Below, in pieces: positions 1-6,999 of a stretch of DNA of 9,844 nt. Position numbers and translations under genes: made by a program. The stretch is taken from the NCBI GenBank assembly GCA_945871455.1, contig CAMBXJ010000118.1:1-9844 (forward strand). Direction: 5' to 3'. The DNA is from Asaia bogorensis. Lineage in GTDB: Bacteria > Pseudomonadota > Alphaproteobacteria > Acetobacterales > Acetobacteraceae. The stretch's first letter is position 1. Every line of letters starts with the position of its first letter. The notes under the pieces were generated by a model that saw only the letters and a list, made by a program, of their open reading frames with translations, did not search any database and was not told the origin of the DNA.

Positions 1-45
1 GTCTGTGTAGGGCCGTATCCTCAAACGCACCAAAAGAATCGCATT

Positions 46-110
46 CCAAAGGCCGCGCCTTTGGTGGGTCCAGGGCAAAGCCCTGGTCGGGGTCCGGGGC
101 GGAAGCCCCG
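46..110. repeat. Cluster of three GC-rich palindromes downstream of selO
   Basis: Three perfect stem-loops lie in a row: 46-53/57-64 (CCAAAGGC with loop CGC), 70-76/80-86 (CCAGGGC with loop AAA) and 95-100/105-110 (CGGGGC with loop GGAA). A C9 run follows at 120-128. This style of short GC palindrome with an 'aaa' or 'ggaa' loop is, from memory, a common intergenic element in Acetobacteraceae genomes. It lies 61 bases past the selO stop codon on the minus strand, so it could also end that transcript or stabilise its 3' end. There is no clear T-run on either strand, so it is not a textbook intrinsic terminator. The palindromes are seen directly; the repeat-family assignment is inferred. Confidence 0.55.
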
Positions 111-170
111 CCTTTCCCACCCCCCCCCAGCCGCACAACGCCCCCAGGCGCCAGACCCGATGGACAGCGC

Positions 171-1649
171 TCAGGTGCCGCAGAAGGTCTGATAGACACG
201 CTGGTCGGCCTGTGCCGGCAGGCTGTAGCGCTCGAACCCGGGGCGTTCCTCGAAGGGGCGGGACAGCACTTCCGACAGCCACTCGAACGGCGTGAAATCG
301 TTGTGTTCGACGGCCGCCGCCAGGGCTTCCTCCACCAGATGGTTACGCGGGATGTAGATGGGATTGACTTCATTCATCGCCGTTCGGCGTGCGTCCGGGG
401 CGATCGGGTCGTTACGCAGACGTTCGCGCCATTGCTTCGACCAGTCGTCATAGGCGCCTGGGTTGGCGAACAGGGCGCGGACCGCCCCGTCGGCGTCCGG
501 ACTGACGGCGGCATCGGCCAGGCGACGGAAGGTCAACGTGAAATCGGCGCCATTCTCCGCCATCGCCTTCAACAGGCCCTGGACCAGGTCCGGATCGCCA
601 TCATCCGCCCCGGATAGCCCGATCTTGCGGGAAAGCCCGCCCAGATAGGCAGCCTGGAAGCGCGGGGCGAACCCCCCGATCACCGCCCTTGCCGAGGTCA
701 TGGCGGCTTCCTCATCGGCCGCGAGCAGCGGCAGCAGGGTTTCCGCCAGACGCGCCATGTTCCAGTGCGCAATGCTTGGCTGATTGCCATAGGCGTAACG
801 ACCGGCATGATCGATGGAACTGAACACAGTTCCCGGATTGTAGGCATCCATGAAGGCGCAGGGACCGAAGTCGATGGTCTCGCCGGAAATCGCGCTGTTG
901 TCGGTGTTCATCACCCCATGGATGAAGCCGATCAGCAGCCACTTCGCCACCAGATCCGCCTGTCGTCCCACCACGCCCGCCAGCAGTGCGGCGTAGGGAT
1001 TGTCGGCGTTGGCGGCGTCGGGGTAATGGCGCGCGATGGCATAATCGGACAGTTGGCGAAGCGCATCGATATCCTCGCGCGCGGCAAAATACTGGAACGT
1101 GCCGACCCGCAGATGGCTGGACGCCACGCGTGTGAGCACCGCGCCCGGCAGTTTCTGTTCCCGGTACACCAGTTGCCCGGTCGTCACCGCCGCCAGCGCG
1201 CGGGTGGTCGGCACGCCGAGGGCCGCCATCGCCTCACTGACCAGATATTCGCGCAACACCGGTCCCAGCGCCGCGCGGCCGTCGCCGTTGCGGGAAAACG
1301 GGGTCGGGCCGGAGCCTTTCAGTTGGATGTCCCGCCGCACCCCGTCCCGTCCCACGACCTCCCCCAGCAGCAAGGCGCGCCCGTCGCCGAGTTGCGGCAC
1401 GAAATTGCCGAACTGGTGTCCGGCATAGGCAAGCGCGATGGACGCGGCGCCGTCCGGCACCTGATTTCCGGCGAGCACCGCGACTCCGTCAGGGCTGGAC
1501 AGTGCCGCCGGGTCCAGCCCCAGCGCGTCCGCCAGTGCCGTGTTCACCCGGATCAGCCGCGGTTCGGCCACCCGGGTCGGCGCCAGGCGCGCATAGAAGC
1601 GATCCGGGAGACGGGCATAGCTGTTATCGAAGGGAAAGCTGGCAAGCAT
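171..1649 (-). CDS. selO: Protein adenylyltransferase SelO (YdiU/UPF0061 family)
   Basis: SelO is a pseudokinase-fold enzyme that transfers AMP from ATP to Ser, Thr or Tyr of target proteins, linked to redox-stress responses. The 492-residue product has the usual bacterial length and the family blocks in order: [16 protein letters not shown] (77-92), [17 protein letters not shown] (110-126) and [11 protein letters not shown] (241-251), followed by the DFGP metal motif at 260-263. By alignment from memory, K111, D250, N251 and D260 match the Pseudomonas syringae residues K113, D252 (base), N253 and D262 (metal). The protein ends in Cys-Gly-Thr. This antepenultimate Cys sits where animal SelO carries selenocysteine. 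The start at 1649 was chosen because the family begins near the '[11 protein letters not shown]' segment and GGGGAG lies just upstream; an in-frame ATG at 1748 would add 33 unconserved residues. The gene is 133 bases downstream of the MmgE/PrpD gene and may share its transcript. Confidence 0.95.
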   Translation of the reverse strand: MLASFPFDNSYARLPDRFYARLAPTRVAEPRLIRVNTALADALGLDPAALSSPDGVAVLAGNQVPDGAASIALAYAGHQFGNFVPQLGDGRALLLGEVVGRDGVRRDIQLKGSGPTPFSRNGDGRAALGPVLREYLVSEAMAALGVPTTRALAAVTTGQLVYREQKLPGAVLTRVASSHLRVGTFQYFAAREDIDALRQLSDYAIARHYPDAANADNPYAALLAGVVGRQADLVAKWLLIGFIHGVMNTDNSAISGETIDFGPCAFMDAYNPGTVFSSIDHAGRYAYGNQPSIAHWNMARLAETLLPLLAADEEAAMTSARAVIGGFAPRFQAAYLGGLSRKIGLSGADDGDPDLVQGLLKAMAENGADFTLTFRRLADAAVSPDADGAVRALFANPGAYDDWSKQWRERLRNDPIAPDARRTAMNEVNPIYIPRNHLVEEALAAAVEHNDFTPFEWLSEVLSRPFEERPGFERYSLPAQADQRVYQTFCGT

Positions 1650-1782
1650 GGGACACTCCCCGAAAAATTGCCCGGATTGGCGGACATGGGCGCGGGACGA
1701 CCGAACCGAAGGCCCCACCGAGATGGCGGCTTTCGCGGCGGTCGACAAGGACCCGACCGGATATGCGCGGAACCGCCGAAGA

Positions 1783-3159
1783 TCAGCCCGCCGGCACGAT
1801 CAGGCGGGTGATCTCCCGGACATCGGCCAGCGTGTCCAGACAATCGACCATGGCAATCAGCGCCTCGCACGCGGCGTCGGTCAGAGGCTCTTGCGCAAAG
1901 CCCCAGCAGCGGCGGAATTTGGTCAGATGCTGGTCGCGCGACAGCCGCCGCGTCGGGTGCGCCAGCATGACGTCGCAGCGCCACTCGAACGCCTGACCGC
2001 TGGTCAGCCGCACCACCACGCGCTGCGGCGCCAGGGCGTTGGGATCGGTGGTGCCGTCCGGCTCCATCACGATCTTTTGCGCCAGGGCATACGTGTCGGG
2101 GTCGGTCAGGTCCGTCCCGCGATAATGGGACAGGTCGATCAGCCCGTGCCGCAGCACCTTGGCCCCCACGAACGGCATACACAGGCGCGCGTAGTTCGGC
2201 GTCGGATCCGGACGCGGCGGGCGGCCGCACAGGGCACGGATCAAGGGCGGACCGATCACCCGCACATGCGCGACGTCCTCGGCGGTGACGCGGTGTTCCG
2301 CCATCAGCGACAGCAGACCCTCCACCCCGCCATGCGTGGCCCGCCCGCTGGGATAGGGTTTGTGGCTGAGTTCGGCGATCCGCCAGGTCCGACCCAGCGA
2401 CGCCAGGACCGGGGCGAGGTCCCATTCGCCCTCGAACAGGCGCAGATAGCCGAACGGTCCCTCGAACACGTCTTTCGGCCCGTCCAGGCCGGCGCGGACC
2501 AGATCCACCGCCTGCAACGCGGCGCGGGCGTTGAAGCCGACCTGCAACGGCAGCGCGATACTGCCCTCCACATGCGATTGCATGGTGCCGCTGGCCTGCG
2601 CGTATTGCAGGCCGAATGCCGCGACCAGTTGCGCGTGATCGAGGTCCATCAGCCGCCCGGCCGCGGCGACCGCACCGAACCCGCCGGCGGTGGCCGGGCG
2701 GAAGAAGCGCAACCCGTTCTTGCAGGCCACACCAAGGCCGATCGATACGTCGGTGCCGACCGCGACCGCGGTGATCAGGTCGCGGCCGGAAACCCCGCCT
2801 TCGGAGTCCGCCAGCGCCAGCGCGGCCGGCAGCAAGGTGGCCAGCGGGTGCAGCACCGCTTCCTCACTCAGGCAGTCGTATTCCTGGCAATGGACCTGAA
2901 ACCCGTTGACCATCGCGGCCACGGACGCCGGCACGCGCGCCCGTCGGCCCCAGATTGCCGCCTGTTCCCCGTTGCCCCAGCCGTTGGCGGTTCGCAGCAA
3001 TGCGTCGGCGCCGAACGCGGTGGACCCGGCGATGCCAACGCCGATTGTATCGAGGATGAACGTCTTGGCCTGGGCCACCGCGTCGGATGACAGGTCCTGG
3101 TATGTCGTGCCCAGAACATGGTCGGCGAACCGGTCGGCCGCGAGAGGTTGGGCTGGCAT
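1783..3159 (-). CDS. MmgE/PrpD family protein (2-methylcitrate dehydratase / cis-aconitate decarboxylase-like)
   Basis: The 458-residue protein belongs to the MmgE/PrpD family, whose known members dehydrate 2-methylcitrate (PrpD) or decarboxylate cis-aconitate (CAD/IRG1). Most members have unknown substrates. Family landmarks are the N-terminal helical segment with '[16 protein letters not shown]' (31-46), HCQEYD (90-95) followed by HP at 104-105 and 'LPAALALA', the '[17 protein letters not shown]' block (154-170), and [10 protein letters not shown] (267-276), which matches the conserved Lys/Pro/His loop of the active site. No signal peptide or membrane segment is seen, so it is cytoplasmic. 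Its start lies 8 bases after the esterase stop codon with only a weak AGGCGAG ribosome site, so translation is probably coupled. No other methylcitrate-cycle gene (prpB, prpC) is in the window, so a role in propionate catabolism is not supported. Substrate unknown. Confidence 0.88.
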   Translation of the reverse strand: MPAQPLAADRFADHVLGTTYQDLSSDAVAQAKTFILDTIGVGIAGSTAFGADALLRTANGWGNGEQAAIWGRRARVPASVAAMVNGFQVHCQEYDCLSEEAVLHPLATLLPAALALADSEGGVSGRDLITAVAVGTDVSIGLGVACKNGLRFFRPATAGGFGAVAAAGRLMDLDHAQLVAAFGLQYAQASGTMQSHVEGSIALPLQVGFNARAALQAVDLVRAGLDGPKDVFEGPFGYLRLFEGEWDLAPVLASLGRTWRIAELSHKPYPSGRATHGGVEGLLSLMAEHRVTAEDVAHVRVIGPPLIRALCGRPPRPDPTPNYARLCMPFVGAKVLRHGLIDLSHYRGTDLTDPDTYALAQKIVMEPDGTTDPNALAPQRVVVRLTSGQAFEWRCDVMLAHPTRRLSRDQHLTKFRRCWGFAQEPLTDAACEALIAMVDCLDTLADVREITRLIVPAG

Positions 3160-3167
3160 CGGCTCGC

Positions 3168-4010
3168 CTAGCCGACATGCTTGCGGATGAAACCGTTGAT
3201 CAGCGCCAGCGCTCGGACGGAATCGGGTGCGGTCGGCGCGTTGGGGATGAAGGCGTGCGGCTGGCCCGGGAATATCTCCAGTTCGATCGACCCGCCCAGG
3301 GCGCGGTAGGAGTCGGCGAACTTCGACGCCATTTCGTCGGTCAGATTGTTGTCGGCGGTGCCCTGCATGATCAGCATCGGCGGCTTCGCGACGGCTTCCT
3401 TGCGGTCGAGGATGTGCTGCGGGCTGCCTTCCTCCATCGCCGCCTCCGACGGCCAGAACAGGTTATGCGCCTGCACCAGGCGGTCGTTGCCGCGATCCTT
3501 CATCACCCGATAGCGGGTCAACGGGTCGGCCACCGGCCAGCAGACGATGCCGAACGCCAGGGAGGCGTCCATGCCCGCCCCGGGGCCCGCCCCGGGGCCC
3601 GACCCGGGCAGTGCGTGCGCGGTGTAGCGCGGATCGGCGGGCCGCAGCAGGTTGAGCAACAGCAGATGCCCGCCCGAGGATGTGCCGAGCGCGCCGACCA
3701 GTTCGGGCTTGCTGTTGTAGGCCGCGGCGTGGGCCTTCAGCCAACGGATGCCCAGATTGACGTCGGCCACGGTGTCCGGATAGCCGGCCACGGGCGGCAT
3801 GCGGAAGTCGATCGACATGACGAGGACACCGTTCCTGGCCAGGTCCTCGGCGATCGAGACATTGTTCAGCCGGTCGCCGCCGGTCCAGGCGCCGCCATGC
3901 ACTTCCAACACCGCGGGGAACGGGCCGGTCCCCTCCGGACGATACAGGCGCGCGAGCAACGGGGTGCCGCCCGGGCGTTGGTATTCGATGTCCTGGATGT
4001 CGATCGCCAT
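3168..4010 (-). CDS. Alpha/beta-hydrolase esterase, HSL/BD-FAE-like
   Basis: The 280-residue protein is a serine hydrolase of the alpha/beta-hydrolase fold, close in style to hormone-sensitive-lipase and carboxylesterase families. The oxyanion-hole motif HGG is at 38-40, the nucleophile elbow GTSSG is at 109-113 with Ser111, the acid is probably Asp220 in 'MQGTADNNL', and the base is probably His252 in 'GQPHAF'. No signal peptide is seen, so it is cytoplasmic. The start at 4010 is preceded by GGGAGG with 8 bases of spacing; an in-frame ATG at 4091 would add a 27-residue Pro-rich stretch that does not fit the fold. It is the first gene of a tight pair with the MmgE/PrpD gene, suggesting it cleaves an ester or lactone whose acid product is the next enzyme's substrate (inference). 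A 12-bp tandem repeat inserts a Gly/Pro/Ala-rich loop at about residues 135-146, between the nucleophile and the acid. Confidence 0.88.
   Translation of the reverse strand: MAIDIQDIEYQRPGGTPLLARLYRPEGTGPFPAVLEVHGGAWTGGDRLNNVSIAEDLARNGVLVMSIDFRMPPVAGYPDTVADVNLGIRWLKAHAAAYNSKPELVGALGTSSGGHLLLLNLLRPADPRYTAHALPGSGPGAGPGAGMDASLAFGIVCWPVADPLTRYRVMKDRGNDRLVQAHNLFWPSEAAMEEGSPQHILDRKEAVAKPPMLIMQGTADNNLTDEMASKFADSYRALGGSIELEIFPGQPHAFIPNAPTAPDSVRALALINGFIRKHVG
3574..3609. repeat. In-frame 12-bp tandem repeat, three units, inside the esterase gene
   Basis: Two identical units CCCGCCCCGGGG at 3574-3585 and 3586-3597 are followed by a variant CCCGACCCGGGC at 3598-3609. On the coding (minus) strand each unit adds four residues, giving the stretch PGSGPGAGPGAG. 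The repeat keeps the reading frame, so copy-number change would lengthen or shorten a loop without breaking the protein. Confidence 0.9.
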
Positions 4011-4446
4011 GCCCGGTGCCTCCCGCTGGTAGAGGGGCGAGACTACAGGGGGCCGGGGAGCCGGGGCAACCTGGGGCGGGGGGCGGTGCAACGGGCCCCG
4101 TTGTTAGGTCTAGAAATCGGCAAACACACCGCCGTGGCGCCACCGGCGGGGCGTCTCGATCAACGATACGCGCGTTAAACGACTGCCGGCCATTTCAACA
4201 AACGACATCCCATCAATACGATAAAACCCGTTGTTCAACCCGCGATCCCGTCCGGACCCGACCCGTCATGACCGCCCACCCACACTCAAAATGACCGCGC
4301 ATGCGAATACGGCGCCCGCCAGACCCCGCACACCCACGCCACGGCGCCAAAACCGGCAGCGCACCGCCGCATCATCCCCCCACCCCCTGTTGTCGCGCAC
4401 CGACCTGAGGCATATCGACGCCGAACGCCCCAAGAGGTCCCAACCC
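4011..4446. other. Divergent intergenic region between esterase and aldo/keto reductase genes
   Basis: This 436-base stretch separates two outward-facing genes and holds no convincing coding sequence. It contains a short perfect inverted repeat CAACGG/CCGTTG at 4089-4094/4098-4103, and the nonamer CCCGTTGTT occurs at 4097-4105 and again at 4227-4235, 130 bases apart. The part from about 4100 to 4230 is richer in A and T than the surroundings and is the likely home of promoters for both directions. Reading frames through 4270-4446 give Pro/Arg/Thr-rich low-complexity products and look like GC artefacts. Confidence 0.6.
4194..4222 (+). promoter_or_regulatory. Possible sigma-70-type promoter for the aldo/keto reductase gene
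   Basis: TTCAAC at 4194-4199 and TACGAT at 4217-4222 are spaced by 17 bases in the AT-richer part of the divergent region, about 225 bases upstream of the reductase start. The -10-like box matches 4 of 6 consensus bases and the -35-like box is weak. This is a pattern match only. Confidence 0.25.
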
Positions 4447-5409
4447 ATGCGCCAGCACGAATTCGGCTCGCTTCCCCCGGTCTCGACCCTCACCCTTGGC
4501 GGCGGCGGGTTGGGGATGCTGTGGGGCGAAACCACCTTCGACGAATGCGTCGCCACGGTGCGCGCCGCGGTGGATGCGGGGATCACTCTGTTGGATCTCG
4601 CGCCTCGATACGGCAACGGCAAGGCCGAACGCGTGGTGGGGGAAGCCTTCGGCGGCCGCCTGCCGGATGGGGTGCGCGTCACCACCAAGTGCAACCTGGG
4701 CACCCAGCCGCCGGACCGGGTCGAACGGGTGCTGCGCCAGTCGATCGAGGCCAGCCTCCGGTTGCTGCAACGCGACCGGATCGACGTGTTTTTCCTGCAC
4801 TCCAACATCGTGCCGGACGGGCATGCGATGTGGAAACGCCCGGACACCGAGCGTTTCACCGCGCAGTCGCTGTTCACCGACCATGTCCGCCCGGTGTTTC
4901 AGAAACTGGTCCAGGAAGGCACCATCGGCGCCTGGGGCCTGACCGGCATCGGCCACCCGGATGCGATTATCGAGCTGCTGAGCCAGGACCCGAAACCGGC
5001 GGCGGTGCAGTGCATCGCCAACCTGCTGGACAGTCCGGGTGGGCTTAAATTCTTCGACGGCCCCGCGAAACCGCGGGACGTGATGGCCGCGGCGAGGGCC
5101 AACGGTGTCGGCGTGATGGGCATCCGCGCGGTGCAGGCCGGCGCGCTGACCGCGGCGATCGACCGCGCGCTGCCCGATGACCATCCAGAGGTGCTGGATT
5201 ACGCCCGCGCCGCCGGATTCCGCGCCATCTGTGCGGAAATCGGCGAAAATCCGGCGATCGTGGCGCATCGCTACGCCCTGTCGCTGCCGATTGACACCCT
5301 GGTTCTGGGCGTGAAAAACCGCCAGGAACTGGCCGAATGCGTGGCCGCCGCGGATGCCGGTCCGCTGCCGGCCGACCTGATCGCGCGGATCGATGCGTCC
5401 GTCGCCTGA
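4447..5409 (+). CDS. Aldo/keto reductase
   Basis: The 320-residue protein is an NAD(P)H-dependent oxidoreductase of the aldo/keto reductase superfamily, a TIM barrel that reduces aldehydes or ketones or oxidises sugars. The catalytic tetrad is complete: Asp50 and Tyr55 in 'LLDLAPRYGNG', Lys81 in 'VTTKCNLG' and His118 in 'VFFLHSN'. Further family marks are 'GTIGAWGLTGIGHPD' (158-172) and a late 'DTLVLGVKNRQEL' (283-295) at the cofactor-binding end. The overall style resembles the fucose/galactose dehydrogenase-like branch of single-domain bacterial AKRs, but the substrate cannot be told. The start at 4447 has AAGAGG about 9 bases upstream and begins exactly at the conserved beta-strand region. 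The in-frame upstream start at 4231 would add 72 low-complexity residues. It is divergent from the esterase operon and is followed by a stem-loop, so it may be monocistronic. Confidence 0.92.
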   Translation: MRQHEFGSLPPVSTLTLGGGGLGMLWGETTFDECVATVRAAVDAGITLLDLAPRYGNGKAERVVGEAFGGRLPDGVRVTTKCNLGTQPPDRVERVLRQSIEASLRLLQRDRIDVFFLHSNIVPDGHAMWKRPDTERFTAQSLFTDHVRPVFQKLVQEGTIGAWGLTGIGHPDAIIELLSQDPKPAAVQCIANLLDSPGGLKFFDGPAKPRDVMAAARANGVGVMGIRAVQAGALTAAIDRALPDDHPEVLDYARAAGFRAICAEIGENPAIVAHRYALSLPIDTLVLGVKNRQELAECVAAADAGPLPADLIARIDASVA

Positions 5410-5441
5410 CACAACGCCGATAAGGTGAAAGCAGTCACACT

Positions 5442-5476
5442 CCGGGGCTGACGACCCCGGTATTGTCGCGGGACAA
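5442..5476 (+). terminator. Two adjacent stem-loops after the aldo/keto reductase gene
   Basis: CCGGGG at 5442-5447 pairs with CCCCGG at 5455-5460 around a 7-base loop, and TTGTC at 5463-5467 pairs with GACAA at 5472-5476. They lie 32 bases after the reductase stop and just before the ribosome site of the next gene. No T-run follows, so termination is uncertain; the structure could instead shape the 5' leader of the hydrolase mRNA. Confidence 0.35.
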
Positions 5477-5490
5477 CGGGAGGATCAGTC

Positions 5491-6951
5491 ATGCCTAATC
5501 CAGCCGGACTCACCAATACCCTGCGCGACGAATACGAGGATCTGTTCGCCGCCGCCCGCATCCGACCGGAACGGGCCGGGGAAGTCGCCTCCATCGCGAA
5601 CCGGATGTTCACTCCGGCGAACCTGGCGCGCTACCAGGCGATCGAGGCGGCCACGAATGTGCCGGCCCATGTGGTCGCCATCATCCATAACATGGAAGCC
5701 AGCGGTCGGTTCAACGGCCACCTGCACAACGGCGATCCGCTGACCGCGCGGACCGTGCAAGTGCCGGCGGGGCATCCGAGGACGGGAAGCCCTCCATTCA
5801 CCTGGGAGACCAGCGCAATCGACGCGCTGACCCTGAAACACCTGGAACAATGGACGGATTGGACCGTCGCCGGGATCGCCTTCGTCCTGGAAAGCTACAA
5901 CGGGTTCGGCTACCGCAAGTTCCATTCGCACGTGAAAAGCCCGTATCTTTGGAGCTACACGACCATCTACTCCGCCGGCAAATACGTGGCGGATGGCAAA
6001 TGGTCCGACACCGCCGTCAGCAAGCAATGCGGCGGGATGGCGATCCTGAAGCACCTGGTCGACACCGGGCGCGTCAACCTGGATGTCCGCGCGGTTCCGC
6101 AAGACGCGGGCGATGTCGTGATCACCCCGCATGTGACCGAGGGCGTTGCCGCGGCGCTCCCCACCCCGCCGCCCTATCCCGGCCACACCCTGCGCAACCA
6201 GTCGATCGGCCCGGACGTGAGCCTGCTGCAACAACGTCTGCTGGACCTCGGCATACGAGAGGTCGGGACCGTCGATGGTGAGTTCGGCGACGACACCGAA
6301 CACGCCGTCAGACTGTTCCAGGCTCGGTCGGAGGATGATGCGGGAGAGCCGCTGGTCGCCGATGGGGTGGTCGGGTCAAAGACCTGGCGGGCGTTGTTCG
6401 GCGTGCACACCCCCCCGGTTGCCCCCCCAGCCGCCACGATGCCGGCCGGGTCGCTGCCACGGACGGTGCTGGAAATCGCGGCCGACCAGATCGGCGAACG
6501 AGAGGTCCCGCTCGGTTCCAACCGCGGCCCCATGGTCGACCTCTACCTCCGCAGCGTCAGCCCCGCCCTGCTCGGCAATCCCTGGTGCATGGCCTTCGTG
6601 TATTGGTGCTTCGGGCAGGCGGCCGATCGACACGGGGTGACCAACCCCGCCCCAAAGACCGCCAGCGTCTGGAACGCATGGGAAGCGGCGCAGACCATGC
6701 CGGGGGTGGAGGTCGTCACCGCCGCCGAAGCCGTCCGCGATTCGTCCAGGGTCACGCCCGGGATGGTCTTCTTCCTCGATACCGGCGGGCGCACCGGGCA
6801 TACCGGGTTCGTGTCGGACATCGTGCAGGGCCGGTTGGTGACGATCGAGGGCAACACCAATGACGGCGGGTCCCGCGAGGGGATCGGCGTGTTCACCCGC
6901 GCCGGACGGCGGATGGATTCGATCAATCTTGGCTTCGTGCGCTTCGCCTGA
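5491..6951 (+). CDS. Three-domain peptidoglycan hydrolase: lysozyme-like + PG_binding_1 + CHAP (endolysin type)
   Basis: The 486-residue protein appears built to bind and cut the cell wall. Residues about 40-190 form a lysozyme-like domain with the likely catalytic Glu69 in 'IIHNMEASGRFNGHLHNGDPL', followed by 'FVLESYNGFGYR' and 'SPYLWSYTTIYSAGKYVADG'. Residues about 230-305 are a peptidoglycan-binding type-1 domain ('GPDVSLLQQRLLDLG', 'VDGEFGDDTEHAVRLFQ', 'DGVVGSKTWRALF'). Residues about 325-485 form a CHAP-type cysteine amidase/endopeptidase domain with Cys366 in 'NPWCMAFVYW', His437 in 'GRTGHTGFV' and the polar pair in 'EGNTN' (453-457). A Pro/Ala-rich linker joins the last two. No signal peptide or membrane segment is seen, as in holin-dependent phage endolysins, yet no phage gene is adjacent. 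The start has GGGAGG 7 bases upstream. It could be a prophage remnant, a domesticated lysin, or a lysin tied to a gene-transfer or export particle. Confidence 0.87.
   Translation: MPNPAGLTNTLRDEYEDLFAAARIRPERAGEVASIANRMFTPANLARYQAIEAATNVPAHVVAIIHNMEASGRFNGHLHNGDPLTARTVQVPAGHPRTGSPPFTWETSAIDALTLKHLEQWTDWTVAGIAFVLESYNGFGYRKFHSHVKSPYLWSYTTIYSAGKYVADGKWSDTAVSKQCGGMAILKHLVDTGRVNLDVRAVPQDAGDVVITPHVTEGVAAALPTPPPYPGHTLRNQSIGPDVSLLQQRLLDLGIREVGTVDGEFGDDTEHAVRLFQARSEDDAGEPLVADGVVGSKTWRALFGVHTPPVAPPAATMPAGSLPRTVLEIAADQIGEREVPLGSNRGPMVDLYLRSVSPALLGNPWCMAFVYWCFGQAADRHGVTNPAPKTASVWNAWEAAQTMPGVEVVTAAEAVRDSSRVTPGMVFFLDTGGRTGHTGFVSDIVQGRLVTIEGNTNDGGSREGIGVFTRAGRRMDSINLGFVRFA
6410..6428 (+). repeat. Two C7 homopolymer tracts in the hydrolase linker
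   Basis: C7 runs at 6410-6416 and 6422-6428 lie in the codons for the linker 'HTPPVAPPAA' (306-315), between the peptidoglycan-binding domain and the CHAP domain. A one-base slip in either would remove the CHAP domain by frameshift while leaving the first two domains intact. Confidence 0.85.
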
Positions 6952-6961
6952 CGCAACCGCC

Positions 6962-6993
6962 GGGTGCGTCCCGCTTGCGGGCCGGACGCATCC
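6962..6993 (+). terminator. Strong stem-loop between the hydrolase stop and the yeeE start
   Basis: Positions 6962-6971 pair with 6984-6993 in a 10-bp stem (nine Watson-Crick pairs and one G-U), with core TGCGTCC/GGACGCA and a 12-base loop. It starts 11 bases after the hydrolase stop and ends 6 bases before the ATG at 7000. No T-run follows. It may attenuate or end the hydrolase transcript, or fold over the weak ribosome site of the membrane-protein gene. Its position also argues against the GTG at 6964 as the real start of that gene. Confidence 0.5.
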
Positions 6994-6999
6994 CACGGC

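Noticed and set aside
1650..1748. 33-residue N-terminal extension of SelO from the ATG at 1748
   Set aside because: The extra residues are not typical of the family, and a good GGGGAG site sits just before the ATG at 1649.
1648..3090. 480-codon open frame on the plus strand
   Set aside because: It is antisense to the MmgE/PrpD gene, His/Arg/Gln-rich with no domain signature.
4011..4091. 27-residue N-terminal extension of the esterase from the ATG at 4091
   Set aside because: It is Pro-rich without conservation signals, and GGGAGG precedes the ATG at 4010 at good spacing.
4231..4446. 72-residue N-terminal extension of the aldo/keto reductase
   Set aside because: The sequence is low-complexity Pro/Arg/Thr, has no ribosome site, and the barrel fold begins right after the ATG at 4447.
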